Origin: CAZKCI01 sp964584165 | Lineage (GTDB): Bacteria; Auribacterota; Erginobacteria; Erginobacterales; CAZKCI01 | DNA length: 35,046 nucleotides | Direction: 5' to 3' | Assembly: GCA_964584165.1 (NCBI GenBank) | Contig: CAZOYW010000030.1 | Coordinates: forward strand, 1 to 35,046 | Shown here: in pieces, positions 7,481 through 14,540 of the stretch | Numbering within the stretch: the stretch's first letter is position 1 | How the letters are laid out: each line of letters begins with the position of its first letter | The notes under the pieces: generated by a model | Database searches by the model: none | The model's input: only the letters and a program-made list of their open reading frames with translations | Told to the model about the DNA's origin: nothing | Position numbers and translations under genes: made by a program

Positions 7481-8280
7481 GGTTGCACCTCCTTGCGCGC
7501 CGGGGGCGTTTCCCGGCCGCGATGCGCTCGCTCCGGCGCGGGGGCCAGGCAGATCCGCTGGACGACTCCGGCCGGCTTGAAAACGTAGTGGCCCTCTCCC
7601 CGCCGAAAATAATCCAGCGCCCGGGAAACGTCCAGAATGATCGTGGAGCCGACCAGATCAACGCCGTACCGGAAGAGGAGCGGAGAGAGCGGAACGGTGG
7701 GCCCCACCAGGATCCGATGGCGCGCGTTCGGAGTGCGCCGGACCACTTCCGGGAAGGTGCCGTTGACCAGGGTCAGGCCGGTGATAAAAACGATCTCCGC
7801 CGCGTTGAGGACGCGCCGGGACCGCTCCCAGTGGATGTCCCCGGGCTCCGGGAAGAGCTCGATGATGGCGACCGGATATCCCCGCTCCCGCCACCGCTCG
7901 GCGTCCGGGAAGTGCCCGATGAAGCACGTCCTGAAGCGCCGCGCCCGCGCCCGGAACAGGGCGAAGGCGTTGGCCGCAAAGGCCCCCTCCGGAACGGGAA
8001 GCGCGCTGTTGAGACAGGCCATCCCGGCCGCGATCCCGAGGGCGTCCCCGCTCCGGAGGAGGCGGGGGACGATCCGCTTGACCGGTTTCCCGAGCAGGCC
8101 TTCCCGGCGGATATCCCGGCGCCCCGGACGATCCAGGCCCGGCATCCCCGGAAGGTGGTGGGCGAAGGCCCAGCGACGGGATTTCGCGACGACCCAGCGC
8201 GAGAAGACCTGCAGATCTTCGAGCGCCGGATTCCCGCCGATGCTGTCCCCGATCGCGGCGAGGATCTCGTCGTTCTTCAC
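7471..8280 (-). CDS. DUF4213/DUF364 protein (putative heavy-metal chelation family)
   Basis: A 269-residue protein starting at a GTG (8280) that overlaps the previous stop as GTGA. The N-terminal part (KNDEILAAIGDSIGGNPALE) fits DUF4213. The C-terminal part fits the DUF364 Rossmann-like domain: GHFPDAERWRERGYPVAIIE, PGDIHW, EIVFITGLTLVNGTFPEVV and HRILVGPTVPLSPLLFRYGV. DUF364 is described as putative heavy-metal chelation and is often encoded beside metal or siderophore transporters, with no settled reaction. Here it sits between the ECF T component and XdhC, so it may accept or process the incoming metal. The last ~25 residues are Arg/Pro-rich and probably unstructured. Confidence 0.85.
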   Translation of the reverse strand: MKNDEILAAIGDSIGGNPALEDLQVFSRWVVAKSRRWAFAHHLPGMPGLDRPGRRDIRREGLLGKPVKRIVPRLLRSGDALGIAAGMACLNSALPVPEGAFAANAFALFRARARRFRTCFIGHFPDAERWRERGYPVAIIELFPEPGDIHWERSRRVLNAAEIVFITGLTLVNGTFPEVVRRTPNARHRILVGPTVPLSPLLFRYGVDLVGSTIILDVSRALDYFRRGEGHYVFKPAGVVQRICLAPAPERAHRGRETPPARKEVQPCG

Positions 8281-8927
8281 GGGACGCCCCCGATCTCCGG
8301 TTTCCCCGAACCGCTCCCGGAGGCGCGCTGCGCCTCCCCGGGCGGTCCGACCCGGATGTCCCGGATGTAGAAGAGGATCGATATCCGCTCCGCGACCAGG
8401 GCGGTGTTCCGGGCGATCGCCCCCAGGAGGATCGGGGATTCGCGGGCGGCGGCGAGGAAGGAGGGCCTCGCCATCCGGTAGGTCCCGTAGGTTTCCCGGA
8501 CCATGCGGCTTAAGATCTTCGCCGCGGCCCCGCCGAGGGCGATCCTCAGCCCGGGCTGCGCCAGCCCGAGGCGTTCCGCGATCCGCACCGTCGCCTGCAG
8601 GGAAAGAGACCTGGAGAGGAACGCGCCGAAGACGACGAAGCAGTAGGCGTGGAACAGGAACCTCGCCCCGCTGCGGAGTTGATCGAGGGAATAGGTCAGC
8701 CTCCCGACGGCGAGCCGCGGTTCTCCGAAGACGAAGGGGGAGAGCGCGATGAACAGGACGGGGAAGATCCAGATCCGGTAGGAGCCGAAGGCCGTGAGCG
8801 CGGCCCGGTCGCGGAGGGCCGCGATCAGCAGGAGGAGGCCGCCCGCGGCGACGCGCACGGGCGCTCGGCCGGCCGCGAGCGACACGGCGAAGCAGAAGCA
8901 AGCGAGGAGAAGGGAGGTTCGTTTCAT
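8277..8927 (-). CDS. ECF transporter T component (EcfT-like transmembrane protein)
   Basis: A 216-residue membrane protein starting with MKRTSLLLACFCFAVSLAAG at 8927. Hydrophobic helices are visible at about 4-22, 25-45, 47-70 and 90-110. The cytosolic part shows short Ala-Arg motifs (FLAAARESP) and VAERISILFYIRDIR, as expected for the coupling helices that dock on the ECF ATPases. It overlaps both neighbours by 4 bp (ATGA with the S component upstream, GTGA with DUF364 downstream), so stoichiometric translation is likely. The length is a little short for EcfT/CbiQ. Family assignment rests on hydrophobicity, the Ala-Arg motifs and gene order. Confidence 0.75.
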   Translation of the reverse strand: MKRTSLLLACFCFAVSLAAGRAPVRVAAGGLLLLIAALRDRAALTAFGSYRIWIFPVLFIALSPFVFGEPRLAVGRLTYSLDQLRSGARFLFHAYCFVVFGAFLSRSLSLQATVRIAERLGLAQPGLRIALGGAAAKILSRMVRETYGTYRMARPSFLAAARESPILLGAIARNTALVAERISILFYIRDIRVGPPGEAQRASGSGSGKPEIGGVP

Positions 8928-9502
8928 TCCCGGCGGAGGTAGGCCTTGACGGCGACCGCGCCGAGCCCGGCGGCGATCCCGATCGCCACGTGGACCGCGG
9001 CCCAGAGGAGGAGCGCCTGCCACCACAGGTTCTCCCCCAGCCCCAGCGAGCTTTGGAATTTCCCGATGATCTTCAGATAGGCGGGGATGATCCCCTGCCC
9101 GTAGGTGAGCCACTGCGCAATGACCACGTGGGGCATTCCCTCCAGGCAGCAAGCCAGGCTGGCGAGGAAGAGGGCCATCCGACCCGTGCCCAGCGCGCTG
9201 AGGATGATCTCGGCCACCAGGGCCTCCACGCTGATGGCGATCGCCGGGGAGAGCCGCACCGTTCCCACCGAGAAGCATTTCAGCGCGGCGGCGATGACCC
9301 CGGTGGTAAGGGTGGCGCCGAAGACCGGCGTGTAAAGCCGCTCGGTGCACATGATGACGGCTCCGATCGCCGCCAGCACGGAACCGGTGAACGGCACCCG
9401 GAACAGGTGCAGATAGCTGCCCAGGATGGTCTCGACGACGCCCCAGAGAACGCCGAAGACGGTCGTGAAGACGATCACCCTGGTCCTCTGCGCGCTAGGC
9501 AT
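8924..9502 (-). CDS. Putative ECF transporter S (substrate-binding) component
   Basis: A 192-residue integral membrane protein with about six hydrophobic segments, such as VIVFTTVFGVLWGVVETILG and LLLWAAVHVAIGIAAGLGAV. The fused ECF ATPase precedes it (8-bp overlap) and the T component follows (4-bp overlap), so it occupies the S-component slot. I do not recognise it as a known vitamin, cobalt or nickel S component (CbiM, BioY, ThiT and so on). By context it should bind the substrate delivered by the TonB-dependent receptor. Conserved-looking polar positions include Glu in GVVETILG and Cys/Glu/His in CCLEGMPHVV, possible metal or oxyanion contacts (inference). Confidence 0.7.
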   Translation of the reverse strand: MPSAQRTRVIVFTTVFGVLWGVVETILGSYLHLFRVPFTGSVLAAIGAVIMCTERLYTPVFGATLTTGVIAAALKCFSVGTVRLSPAIAISVEALVAEIILSALGTGRMALFLASLACCLEGMPHVVIAQWLTYGQGIIPAYLKIIGKFQSSLGLGENLWWQALLLWAAVHVAIGIAAGLGAVAVKAYLRRE

Positions 9503-10826
9503 GGCCCGTCGCTTTCAGGAAGAAGGTTTCTTCGGCCAATCCCGCGAGCTCGGACTCGAGGTGGGAGACGAGGAGGGCGCTCCCTCCCGCCTCCCGGAGA
9601 GCAGAGAGGAGCTCCCCGGCCGCGGCCAGGCCGGGGCCGTCCAGGGCGGCGAACATCTCGTCGACGATCAGGAGCTCCGGCGCCTGCAACGCCGCTCCGA
9701 GGAGCGCGACTCTTTGCGCCTCGCCGAAGCTCAGCGTTCCGACATCCCGGCCCAGGAGGGGCTTGAGGTTGAGCAGGCGGACTCCCCGCTCCAGGCTGAT
9801 CGCCGGCGGCTTTCTCGCCCGGGAGTTCGCCGCGGCGAGGTTCCCGCCGACGGACTGGTAGAGCAGCTGGTGGAAGGGGTTCTGCCCCACCAGCTGGACG
9901 CGCTCCCGGAGCTCGGCCAAATCCGCGTCCAGGCCGTCGAAGCGGACGCTCCCGCCCGCGGCGCGCTCCGCGCCGCAGAGGATTTTCACGACCGAGCTTT
10001 TCCCGGAGCCGTTCGGCCCGGCGAGGCCGTAGATCTTGCCCCGCTCAATCTCGCAGCTGAAGCCGGAGAAGATCTCCTCCCCCTCCTCCCCCTCTCCGGC
10101 CAGGTCGCGGACGGCGCAGAGCCGCGGCGCTCCCCCCGCCGCGCCCCCCGGCGGCTTGGCCGGCGGGGGGAGACGGGGGGGGGCGGCCCGGGACTCGGAG
10201 AGCCCGCCGGCGGCGAGGGCGTACCAGCGGTCGACCAATCCCTCCAGCCGCGCGCAGTCGTGGCCGACGAGGAGCACGGCCGCGCGGGCCGCCTTTTGCT
10301 GCCGGATCAGGCGCGCCAAGCGTTCCGCGCCGTCGTCGTCGAGATGGGCCGACGGCTCGTCAAGCAGCACCAGCCGCTCCCCCCCGCACCACAAGGCGCA
10401 GGCCGCGATCAACCGCTGCTTTTCCCCGTAGGAGAGATGGTAGACCTTCCTGGGGAGCAGATCGCCGATCCCGGCGGCGGCGGCGACGTCCGGGGGGATG
10501 GCGGCCGGGCGCCGGCGGCTGGTATAGGTGAGAAAGAAGGAGAGCTCTTCCTCCACGCTGTCGCAGAGGATCTGCGCGTCGGGGTTCTGCAGGATGACGG
10601 CGGGTTTGGCCGCCGCGCCCTCTCCGGCGATCACGCCGGACAGTTCCCCCGCGACGAACCCCGGGATGATCCCGGCCAGGATCGCCACCAGCGTGCTCTT
10701 CCCGCTCCCGTTGGGCCCCGTAATCGCCGCGCACTCCCCCGCCGCGAGGTCGAAGCTCACCCCCTGGATGACGAAGTCTTTCGCCGAGGCGTATCGAAAC
10801 TTGAGGTCGCGCACCCGGAGTAGCAT
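9495..10826 (-). CDS. ECF-type ABC ATPase, two nucleotide-binding domains fused
   Basis: 443 residues containing two ABC domains in one chain, equivalent to EcfA1 plus EcfA2. Domain 1 has Walker A GPNGSGKST, Q-loop ILQNPDAQ, signature LSYGEKQR and Walker B LVLLDEPSAHLD, then the H-loop VGHDCA. A Pro/Gly linker (about 230-255) leads to domain 2 with GPNGSGKSS, Q-loop LVGQNPFHQL, signature LSFGEAQR, Walker B LLIVDEMFAALD and H-loop VSHLES. In domain 2 Walker B, Met replaces the usual Pro after Glu. I chose MLLRVRDLKFRYASAKDFVI at 10826 because it starts the ABC fold directly, 26 bp after the receptor stop. It powers the ECF importer. Confidence 0.9.
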   Translation of the reverse strand: MLLRVRDLKFRYASAKDFVIQGVSFDLAAGECAAITGPNGSGKSTLVAILAGIIPGFVAGELSGVIAGEGAAAKPAVILQNPDAQILCDSVEEELSFFLTYTSRRRPAAIPPDVAAAAGIGDLLPRKVYHLSYGEKQRLIAACALWCGGERLVLLDEPSAHLDDDGAERLARLIRQQKAARAAVLLVGHDCARLEGLVDRWYALAAGGLSESRAAPPRLPPPAKPPGGAAGGAPRLCAVRDLAGEGEEGEEIFSGFSCEIERGKIYGLAGPNGSGKSSVVKILCGAERAAGGSVRFDGLDADLAELRERVQLVGQNPFHQLLYQSVGGNLAAANSRARKPPAISLERGVRLLNLKPLLGRDVGTLSFGEAQRVALLGAALQAPELLIVDEMFAALDGPGLAAAGELLSALREAGGSALLVSHLESELAGLAEETFFLKATGHA

Positions 10827-10852
10827 GAGGTCGTTCCGCCGCGCGACGGCGC

Positions 10853-13027
10853 TCAGTATTTGCCGTCTACGCCGAAGATGAAGGTTCTCCCCCGCTGGGG
10901 GAAACCGTACACGGTCTCGTAGTCGGTGTCCCAGATATTGTCGCACGAGACGTAGACGTCGAAGAAGGCGGTAAGCGGCTGGGTGAGCTTAGCGTTGCCG
11001 AGGGAATAGCCGTCCACCTCTTGCGTTTCAAGCGTGGGGTTCTGCGCGGTGGGGAGCTGCGAGTAGATCTTGCTGGTGAACTGCTGGGCGACGTCGATCC
11101 TGGTCTCGAGATCGGGAACGGTGTAGCGGGCTTTGAGATCGAGCGTGTGCTCGGGGGTGTCCAGCACGTAGTCGGAGGCGTGGTCCGGGCTCTGGTCGCG
11201 CGCGTGGTTGAAGGTGTAGCCGAGGCTCAAGGCCAGCTCCCGGAGCGGCTTGAGCTCGGCGTTGACCTCGAGGCCGTTCATCACGACCTTCCCGTAGTTC
11301 TGGTACTGGTTCAAGGGGCTCGGCCCGTCGCGGCTGATCCAGTCGTCGATGTAATGGTTGAAATACGCGGCCTCCAGCCAGAAGACGTCGTCGAAGAAGG
11401 AGCGGGACGCCCCGACCGTGGTGTTGACGCTGGTCTCCGGCTCCAGATCGGTGTTCCCGCCCTTGCTCGAGTAGAGCTGCTGGAGGGTGGGGAACCGCCC
11501 CTTCCTCGCCACCGAGGCGAAGAGCCGGGTCGAATCCTCAAATTTGTATTCCGCCCCCGCCATCGGCGTCAACAGGTCTTTCAAGCCGGGTTTTTCCAGG
11601 TCCTTCTCCCCGACGTAATCCCCGCTGGAGTTCGTCAGGTTTTTCTGGGCCCGGATGACGTCGAACCAGTCCCAGCCCGTCCCGACGAGCAGGGTGAGGT
11701 TTTTGACCGGCGTGAGCTCGTCCTCGGCCGCGACCGAGCCGGTGTCCGAGCGCGACTCGGCGAACGGGAGGTAGGTGTCGTCGCGCTCCCGGTGCGAATC
11801 GATCTTGTAATGCAGGGCAAGGCGGAAGACGTCCCAATCCGCGACGTCGTATTCCGCGAAGAGGCTGTTGCCCGCCGCGTAATCCCGGTACTCGCTCCGC
11901 GCGATCTTAGCGGTGTAGTGCTCGTCCGAGTACGAATCGTAGGCGTCCTGGTGGTTATGGTAGAAAGCGGTGTCCCGCAGCCGGAAGTCGTCGGTGATCC
12001 CGTGCTTGGCGTTCAGGTCGACCCCCCAGTCGTCGTATTGGTTGAAACGGGCGAACTGGGAGAAGCAGGGCCGGGTGGTGAAGATGTTGACGCTCGTCAC
12101 CGAAGGCGGGATATCCCACCGCGACTGGATCCAATAGGCGTTGAGGAAGCACTCGGTGTCCTCGTCCGCGGCCACCCCGAGCTTCCCCCAGAGGCTGTCG
12201 GACCGGGAGCTCGAGTTGTTGCGGTAGCCCCCGTCCTCGATCACGGCCCGGCGGGTTCCGCCCGGTTTGCTGACGATCGCGCCCTCGCTCGGCTCGAAAT
12301 CGTCGGAGAGCTTCCAGGCGTCGGCGCCGCTGTGGGTGTAGCTGATCCAGTACTTGAAGATGTCGGCCTCCCCGCCCAGGGACAAGGATTCCCGGTTGTA
12401 GTTCTTCTCTCCCCCCTCCGCCTTCCCGGACACGCTGAAGGATTTCCCCGCCTGCTTGGTGACGATGTTGACCACCCCGGCCTCCGCGTTCGGGCCGTAC
12501 ATGACGGAGGGCGCGCCCTTGATCACCTCGATCTTGGCGATGATGTCCGCCGGGATCTGGTGGAGGTTGAGCTTCCCGTAGTTGGTCTCGTAATAGGGAA
12601 CCCCGTCGATGAGCACCAGGACCTTCTGCTGGGCCAGGCCGTGGATGGACACGTTCGGCTCGTTCTTGTACCCCTGGAGCACGGTCACGCCCGTGGTATA
12701 GCGGAGCGCCTCGGCCGCGGTCCGGCTGTTGGTGGCCGCGATCTGCTCCGCCGACACCTCGTCATAGAGCGCGACCTCGTTCGCCTGCGTCTGGCCGGAG
12801 ACGACGATCTCGCCAAGGGTATAGGGAGTGAAATCGCTGTCCCGGAATCCGGCCGGCGCCCCCTCCGGCAGGAGCCGGGAGGCGGAGCCGGCGGCGACCG
12901 GCGGGGATGACGCGGCCGGCGCCGCGCCGGGAGCTTCCGCCTGGCACCAGGCCGCGTGGGGGGATAACGAACTCGCCGCCAGCAAAAACAGGGCCGCGCA
13001 CACCGTCGAGCACGCTCTGCGCATCAT
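10853..13027 (-). CDS. TonB-dependent outer-membrane receptor
   Basis: A 724-residue receptor. A signal peptide (MMRRACSTVCAALFLLAASS, cleavage near AWCQA) is followed by a TonB-box-like EIVVSGQ at about residue 74. The plug domain has NSRTAAEALRYTTGV, VLVLIDGVPYY, IEVIKGAPSVMYG and GVVNIVTKQ. A long beta-barrel ends in FIFGVDGKY with the usual aromatic last residue. It imports a scarce solute across the outer membrane using TonB energy. Start at 13027 is supported by a strong AAGGAGG seven bases upstream. It is first in the ECF/DUF364/XdhC operon and is preceded by a ModE-box-like operator. Sequence alone does not show whether the ligand is free oxyanion or a metal-chelator complex. Confidence 0.95.
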   Translation of the reverse strand: MMRRACSTVCAALFLLAASSLSPHAAWCQAEAPGAAPAASSPPVAAGSASRLLPEGAPAGFRDSDFTPYTLGEIVVSGQTQANEVALYDEVSAEQIAATNSRTAAEALRYTTGVTVLQGYKNEPNVSIHGLAQQKVLVLIDGVPYYETNYGKLNLHQIPADIIAKIEVIKGAPSVMYGPNAEAGVVNIVTKQAGKSFSVSGKAEGGEKNYNRESLSLGGEADIFKYWISYTHSGADAWKLSDDFEPSEGAIVSKPGGTRRAVIEDGGYRNNSSSRSDSLWGKLGVAADEDTECFLNAYWIQSRWDIPPSVTSVNIFTTRPCFSQFARFNQYDDWGVDLNAKHGITDDFRLRDTAFYHNHQDAYDSYSDEHYTAKIARSEYRDYAAGNSLFAEYDVADWDVFRLALHYKIDSHRERDDTYLPFAESRSDTGSVAAEDELTPVKNLTLLVGTGWDWFDVIRAQKNLTNSSGDYVGEKDLEKPGLKDLLTPMAGAEYKFEDSTRLFASVARKGRFPTLQQLYSSKGGNTDLEPETSVNTTVGASRSFFDDVFWLEAAYFNHYIDDWISRDGPSPLNQYQNYGKVVMNGLEVNAELKPLRELALSLGYTFNHARDQSPDHASDYVLDTPEHTLDLKARYTVPDLETRIDVAQQFTSKIYSQLPTAQNPTLETQEVDGYSLGNAKLTQPLTAFFDVYVSCDNIWDTDYETVYGFPQRGRTFIFGVDGKY

Positions 13028-13056
13028 GTCGCTCCTCCTTTTTTCGGGCCGCTCCG

Positions 13057-13074
13057 CCCGCCCGGCCGGGCGGG
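13057..13074 (-). promoter_or_regulatory. GC-rich palindrome in the receptor leader
   Basis: An 18-bp perfect palindrome (CCCGCCCGG and its complement) lies between the receptor promoter and its ribosome binding site. In the leader RNA it would form a small stable hairpin about 15 nt before the Shine-Dalgarno, a possible attenuation or stability element. No larger riboswitch fold was evident. Confidence 0.35.
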
Positions 13075-13099
13075 GGCGCGTTTTCCCATTGCAAAAACG

Positions 13100-13133
13100 C
13101 GTTGTATATACGAATATATATCGTAGCCGTCAA
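13100..13133 (-). promoter_or_regulatory. Receptor-operon promoter overlapped by a ModE-box-like operator
   Basis: On the minus strand TTGACG (13133-13128) is followed by 17 bp and TATATA (13110-13105), a good sigma70-type promoter. A 24-bp dyad at 13100-13123 covers the -10 and most of the spacer. Its outer half-sites are CGTTGTAT and, on the opposite strand, CGATATAT, with CG at both ends. The E. coli ModE operator, from memory, has the same 24-bp span between CGTTATAT-like half-sites. A ModE-type gene lies immediately upstream. This arrangement fits repression when the regulator is bound. Confidence 0.65.
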
Positions 13134-13191
13134 CAGGAATATTTATCTTGGTCGGAAGCGGCTTCCCCGGCCGGGGAGGCGAAGGCCGGGG

Positions 13192-13536
13192 TCAGGAGCG
13201 GGAGAGGCGGCGACAGGCGCGGAACTTCTTCTCGGCGTAGGCGGTGAGTTCCGAGAGGAAGCGCTCGTATTCCTCTATATAATGCTCGGCGAAGGGGGTG
13301 AGCTCCGCCCCGCCGCCCGCGCGTCCGCCCCGCGAGCGGATGACGACCGGGCGCCCGAGATTGTCTTCGAGGCGGTTGAGGATTTTCAAGGCCTTGACGT
13401 AGGAGAGTTTCATGTCCGCCGCGGCCCGATGGATCGAATGGAATTGGCCGATGCGGCGGAGGAGCCAGACCAGGCCGATGCCCATGAAGCCTTCGTCGCG
13501 CGCGTTGACGATGCTCGCCCGCAGCCTGATTTTCAT
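13192..13536 (-). CDS. ModE-type DNA-binding regulator, HTH domain only
   Basis: 114 residues matching the N-terminal winged helix of the molybdate regulator ModE: GFMGIGLVWLLRRIGQFHSI, then HRAAADMKLSYVKALKILNR, LEDNLGRPVVIR, and the diagnostic glycine turn SRGGRAGGGAELT. E. coli ModE (about 260 residues) adds a molybdate-binding Mop pair; that domain is absent here, so any metal sensing must come from another protein or be lost. Start at 13536 (MKIRLRASIVNARDEGFMGI) follows family alignment. It lies on the same strand as and just upstream of the receptor operon, and is divergent from tonB. The likely target is the dyad at 13100-13123. Confidence 0.85.
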   Translation of the reverse strand: MKIRLRASIVNARDEGFMGIGLVWLLRRIGQFHSIHRAAADMKLSYVKALKILNRLEDNLGRPVVIRSRGGRAGGGAELTPFAEHYIEEYERFLSELTAYAEKKFRACRRLSRS

Positions 13537-13614
13537 CGTTTCACAGTGTACCGCAGGCCGGGAAGGGGCGCAACCGCCCCGCCGGGCCGTTCCGGGCGGA
13601 CCCGGGAGGGACGC

Positions 13615-14322
13615 ATGAGAAGATGGGTCAAGGGGCGCGCGGAGATGATCGCGGCGCTCCTCCTCTCCTGCCTGGCCCATGCCGCCGCCCTGACGGCGGG
13701 CGTGGCCCTCGTTTCTCCTCCCGGGGGAACGGGCGGCGCGGAAAGCGTCGCCTTCACCATCGGATCGGTCCGGGGGATGGACTCCCCCCTCCCCTCCAGC
13801 GCGGCCGCCCTCCCGGCCGCCCCCCCCGAGAAGCCGCCCCGCCGAGCCGAAGAGCCGGAAGAGCGCCGGGCGGCGGAAGCGTCAGCGGAGGCACCGTCCC
13901 TCCCCCGGGACAGCCGGCCGGACGTCATCACCGTCTCCGAAGATCCCCGCCCGGCGCGGCCGGAGCGGGAAGCCCGGGAGGCCGCCCGGCCCGCGCGCGG
14001 GGAGGACGGGCGGGCGGCGCAAAACGCGGGCGGGGCGGACGAGTATCTCTCCCTCGTCCGGCGCCGTATCTCCGAGCTGAAGTCGTTCCCGGCCGAAGCG
14101 CTCAACGAGGGGAGCCGGGGGACGGCCGTGGTGGCCTTCCGGCTCGGCCGCGACGGGACCGTCTCCGGCGTGCGGATCGTGCAAAGCTCCCATTCCCCCC
14201 TCCTGGACGCCCAGGCCCGGGCGACGGTGGACCGGGCGGCCCCGTTTCCGCCCATCCCCGACCGATTCTCTGGCGACGCGCTGGAACTCCGGGTGCCGAT
14301 CTCGTTCGAGATCGCCCGTTGA
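13615..14322 (+). CDS. tonB: TonB family energy-transducing protein
   Basis: 235 residues with the TonB layout. The N-terminal inner-membrane anchor is about residues 10-33 (MIAALLLSCLAHAAALTAGV), followed by a long Pro/Glu/Arg-rich periplasmic linker (about 45-140). The C-terminal TonB domain (about 143-235) has YLSLVRRRISELKSFPAEAL, GTAVVAFRLGRDGTVSGVRI and a final FEIAR strand. It couples the proton gradient, through ExbB/ExbD, to the receptor; no exbB or exbD is seen here. Start at 13615 has GGGAGGG five bases upstream. It is divergent from the ModE-like gene by 78 bp, so one regulatory region may serve both. It ends in a stop-codon hairpin. Confidence 0.88.
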   Translation: MRRWVKGRAEMIAALLLSCLAHAAALTAGVALVSPPGGTGGAESVAFTIGSVRGMDSPLPSSAAALPAAPPEKPPRRAEEPEERRAAEASAEAPSLPRDSRPDVITVSEDPRPARPEREAREAARPARGEDGRAAQNAGGADEYLSLVRRRISELKSFPAEALNEGSRGTAVVAFRLGRDGTVSGVRIVQSSHSPLLDAQARATVDRAAPFPPIPDRFSGDALELRVPISFEIAR

Positions 14323-14355
14323 TTTTCTCCTTCCCGATGGGAAGGAGAAAATCAA
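14319..14355 (+). terminator. Perfect 17-bp hairpin containing the tonB stop codon
   Basis: Arms 14319-14335 and 14339-14355 are exact inverse complements around the 3-nt loop GAT. The tonB stop TGA (14320-14322) is inside the left arm. The 3' side runs AAAAGTAGG, so there is no T-tract on the plus strand, but on the minus strand the same hairpin would end in several T. It may act on both strands together with the hairpin array that follows. Confidence 0.55.
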
Positions 14356-14368
14356 AAGTAGGCCAAGG

Positions 14369-14535
14369 CGATCCCGCAAGCGTCAGCGATACTGCAAGCG
14401 TTAGCGATACTACAAGTCCTTGGCCCGCATATGCGGGCCAAGGACGATCCTGCAAGTCCCGCGCTCGCCCAGGCGAGCGCGGGGCGATCCCGCAAGTCCT
14501 TGGCCCGCATCCGCGGGCCAAGGACGATCCTGCAG
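14369..14535. repeat. Tandem array of hairpin units with a conserved linker
   Basis: The linker GCGATCCCGCAAG and variants (GCGATACTGCAAG, GCGATACTACAAG, ACGATCCTGCAAG) end each unit. Units end at 14380, 14398, 14416, 14456, 14496 and about 14535, giving lengths of 18, 18, 40, 40 and 39 bp. The last three carry hairpins between linkers. The first and third have the stem CTTGGCCCGCAT, while the middle one has the unrelated stem CCGCGCTCGCC, still perfectly paired. The block lies in the 218-bp convergent gap between tonB and malQ and could terminate both. Confidence 0.8.
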
Positions 14536-14540
14536 TTCCT

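Noticed and set aside
11021..12910. A 629-codon open frame antisense to the TonB-dependent receptor
   Set aside because: Its translation is Val/Arg/Gly/Asp-rich with no domain, and it mirrors the codons of a clear receptor gene. High G+C keeps such antisense frames open.
10853..13027. Assigning the receptor to cobalamin (BtuB) or iron-siderophore uptake
   Set aside because: Plug and barrel motifs are generic for the family. No cobalamin riboswitch, Fur-like box or corrinoid gene was seen, so the regulator context was preferred.
13028..13191. Possible molybdenum-cofactor riboswitch upstream of the receptor
   Set aside because: The promoter found lies close to the start, leaving a leader of under 80 nt with only one small palindrome, too short for that riboswitch. 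No conserved core could be seen.
14369..14535. CRISPR-like array
   Set aside because: Repeat units of 18-40 bp have no regular unique spacers; the variable parts are self-complementary stems, and there are no cas genes.
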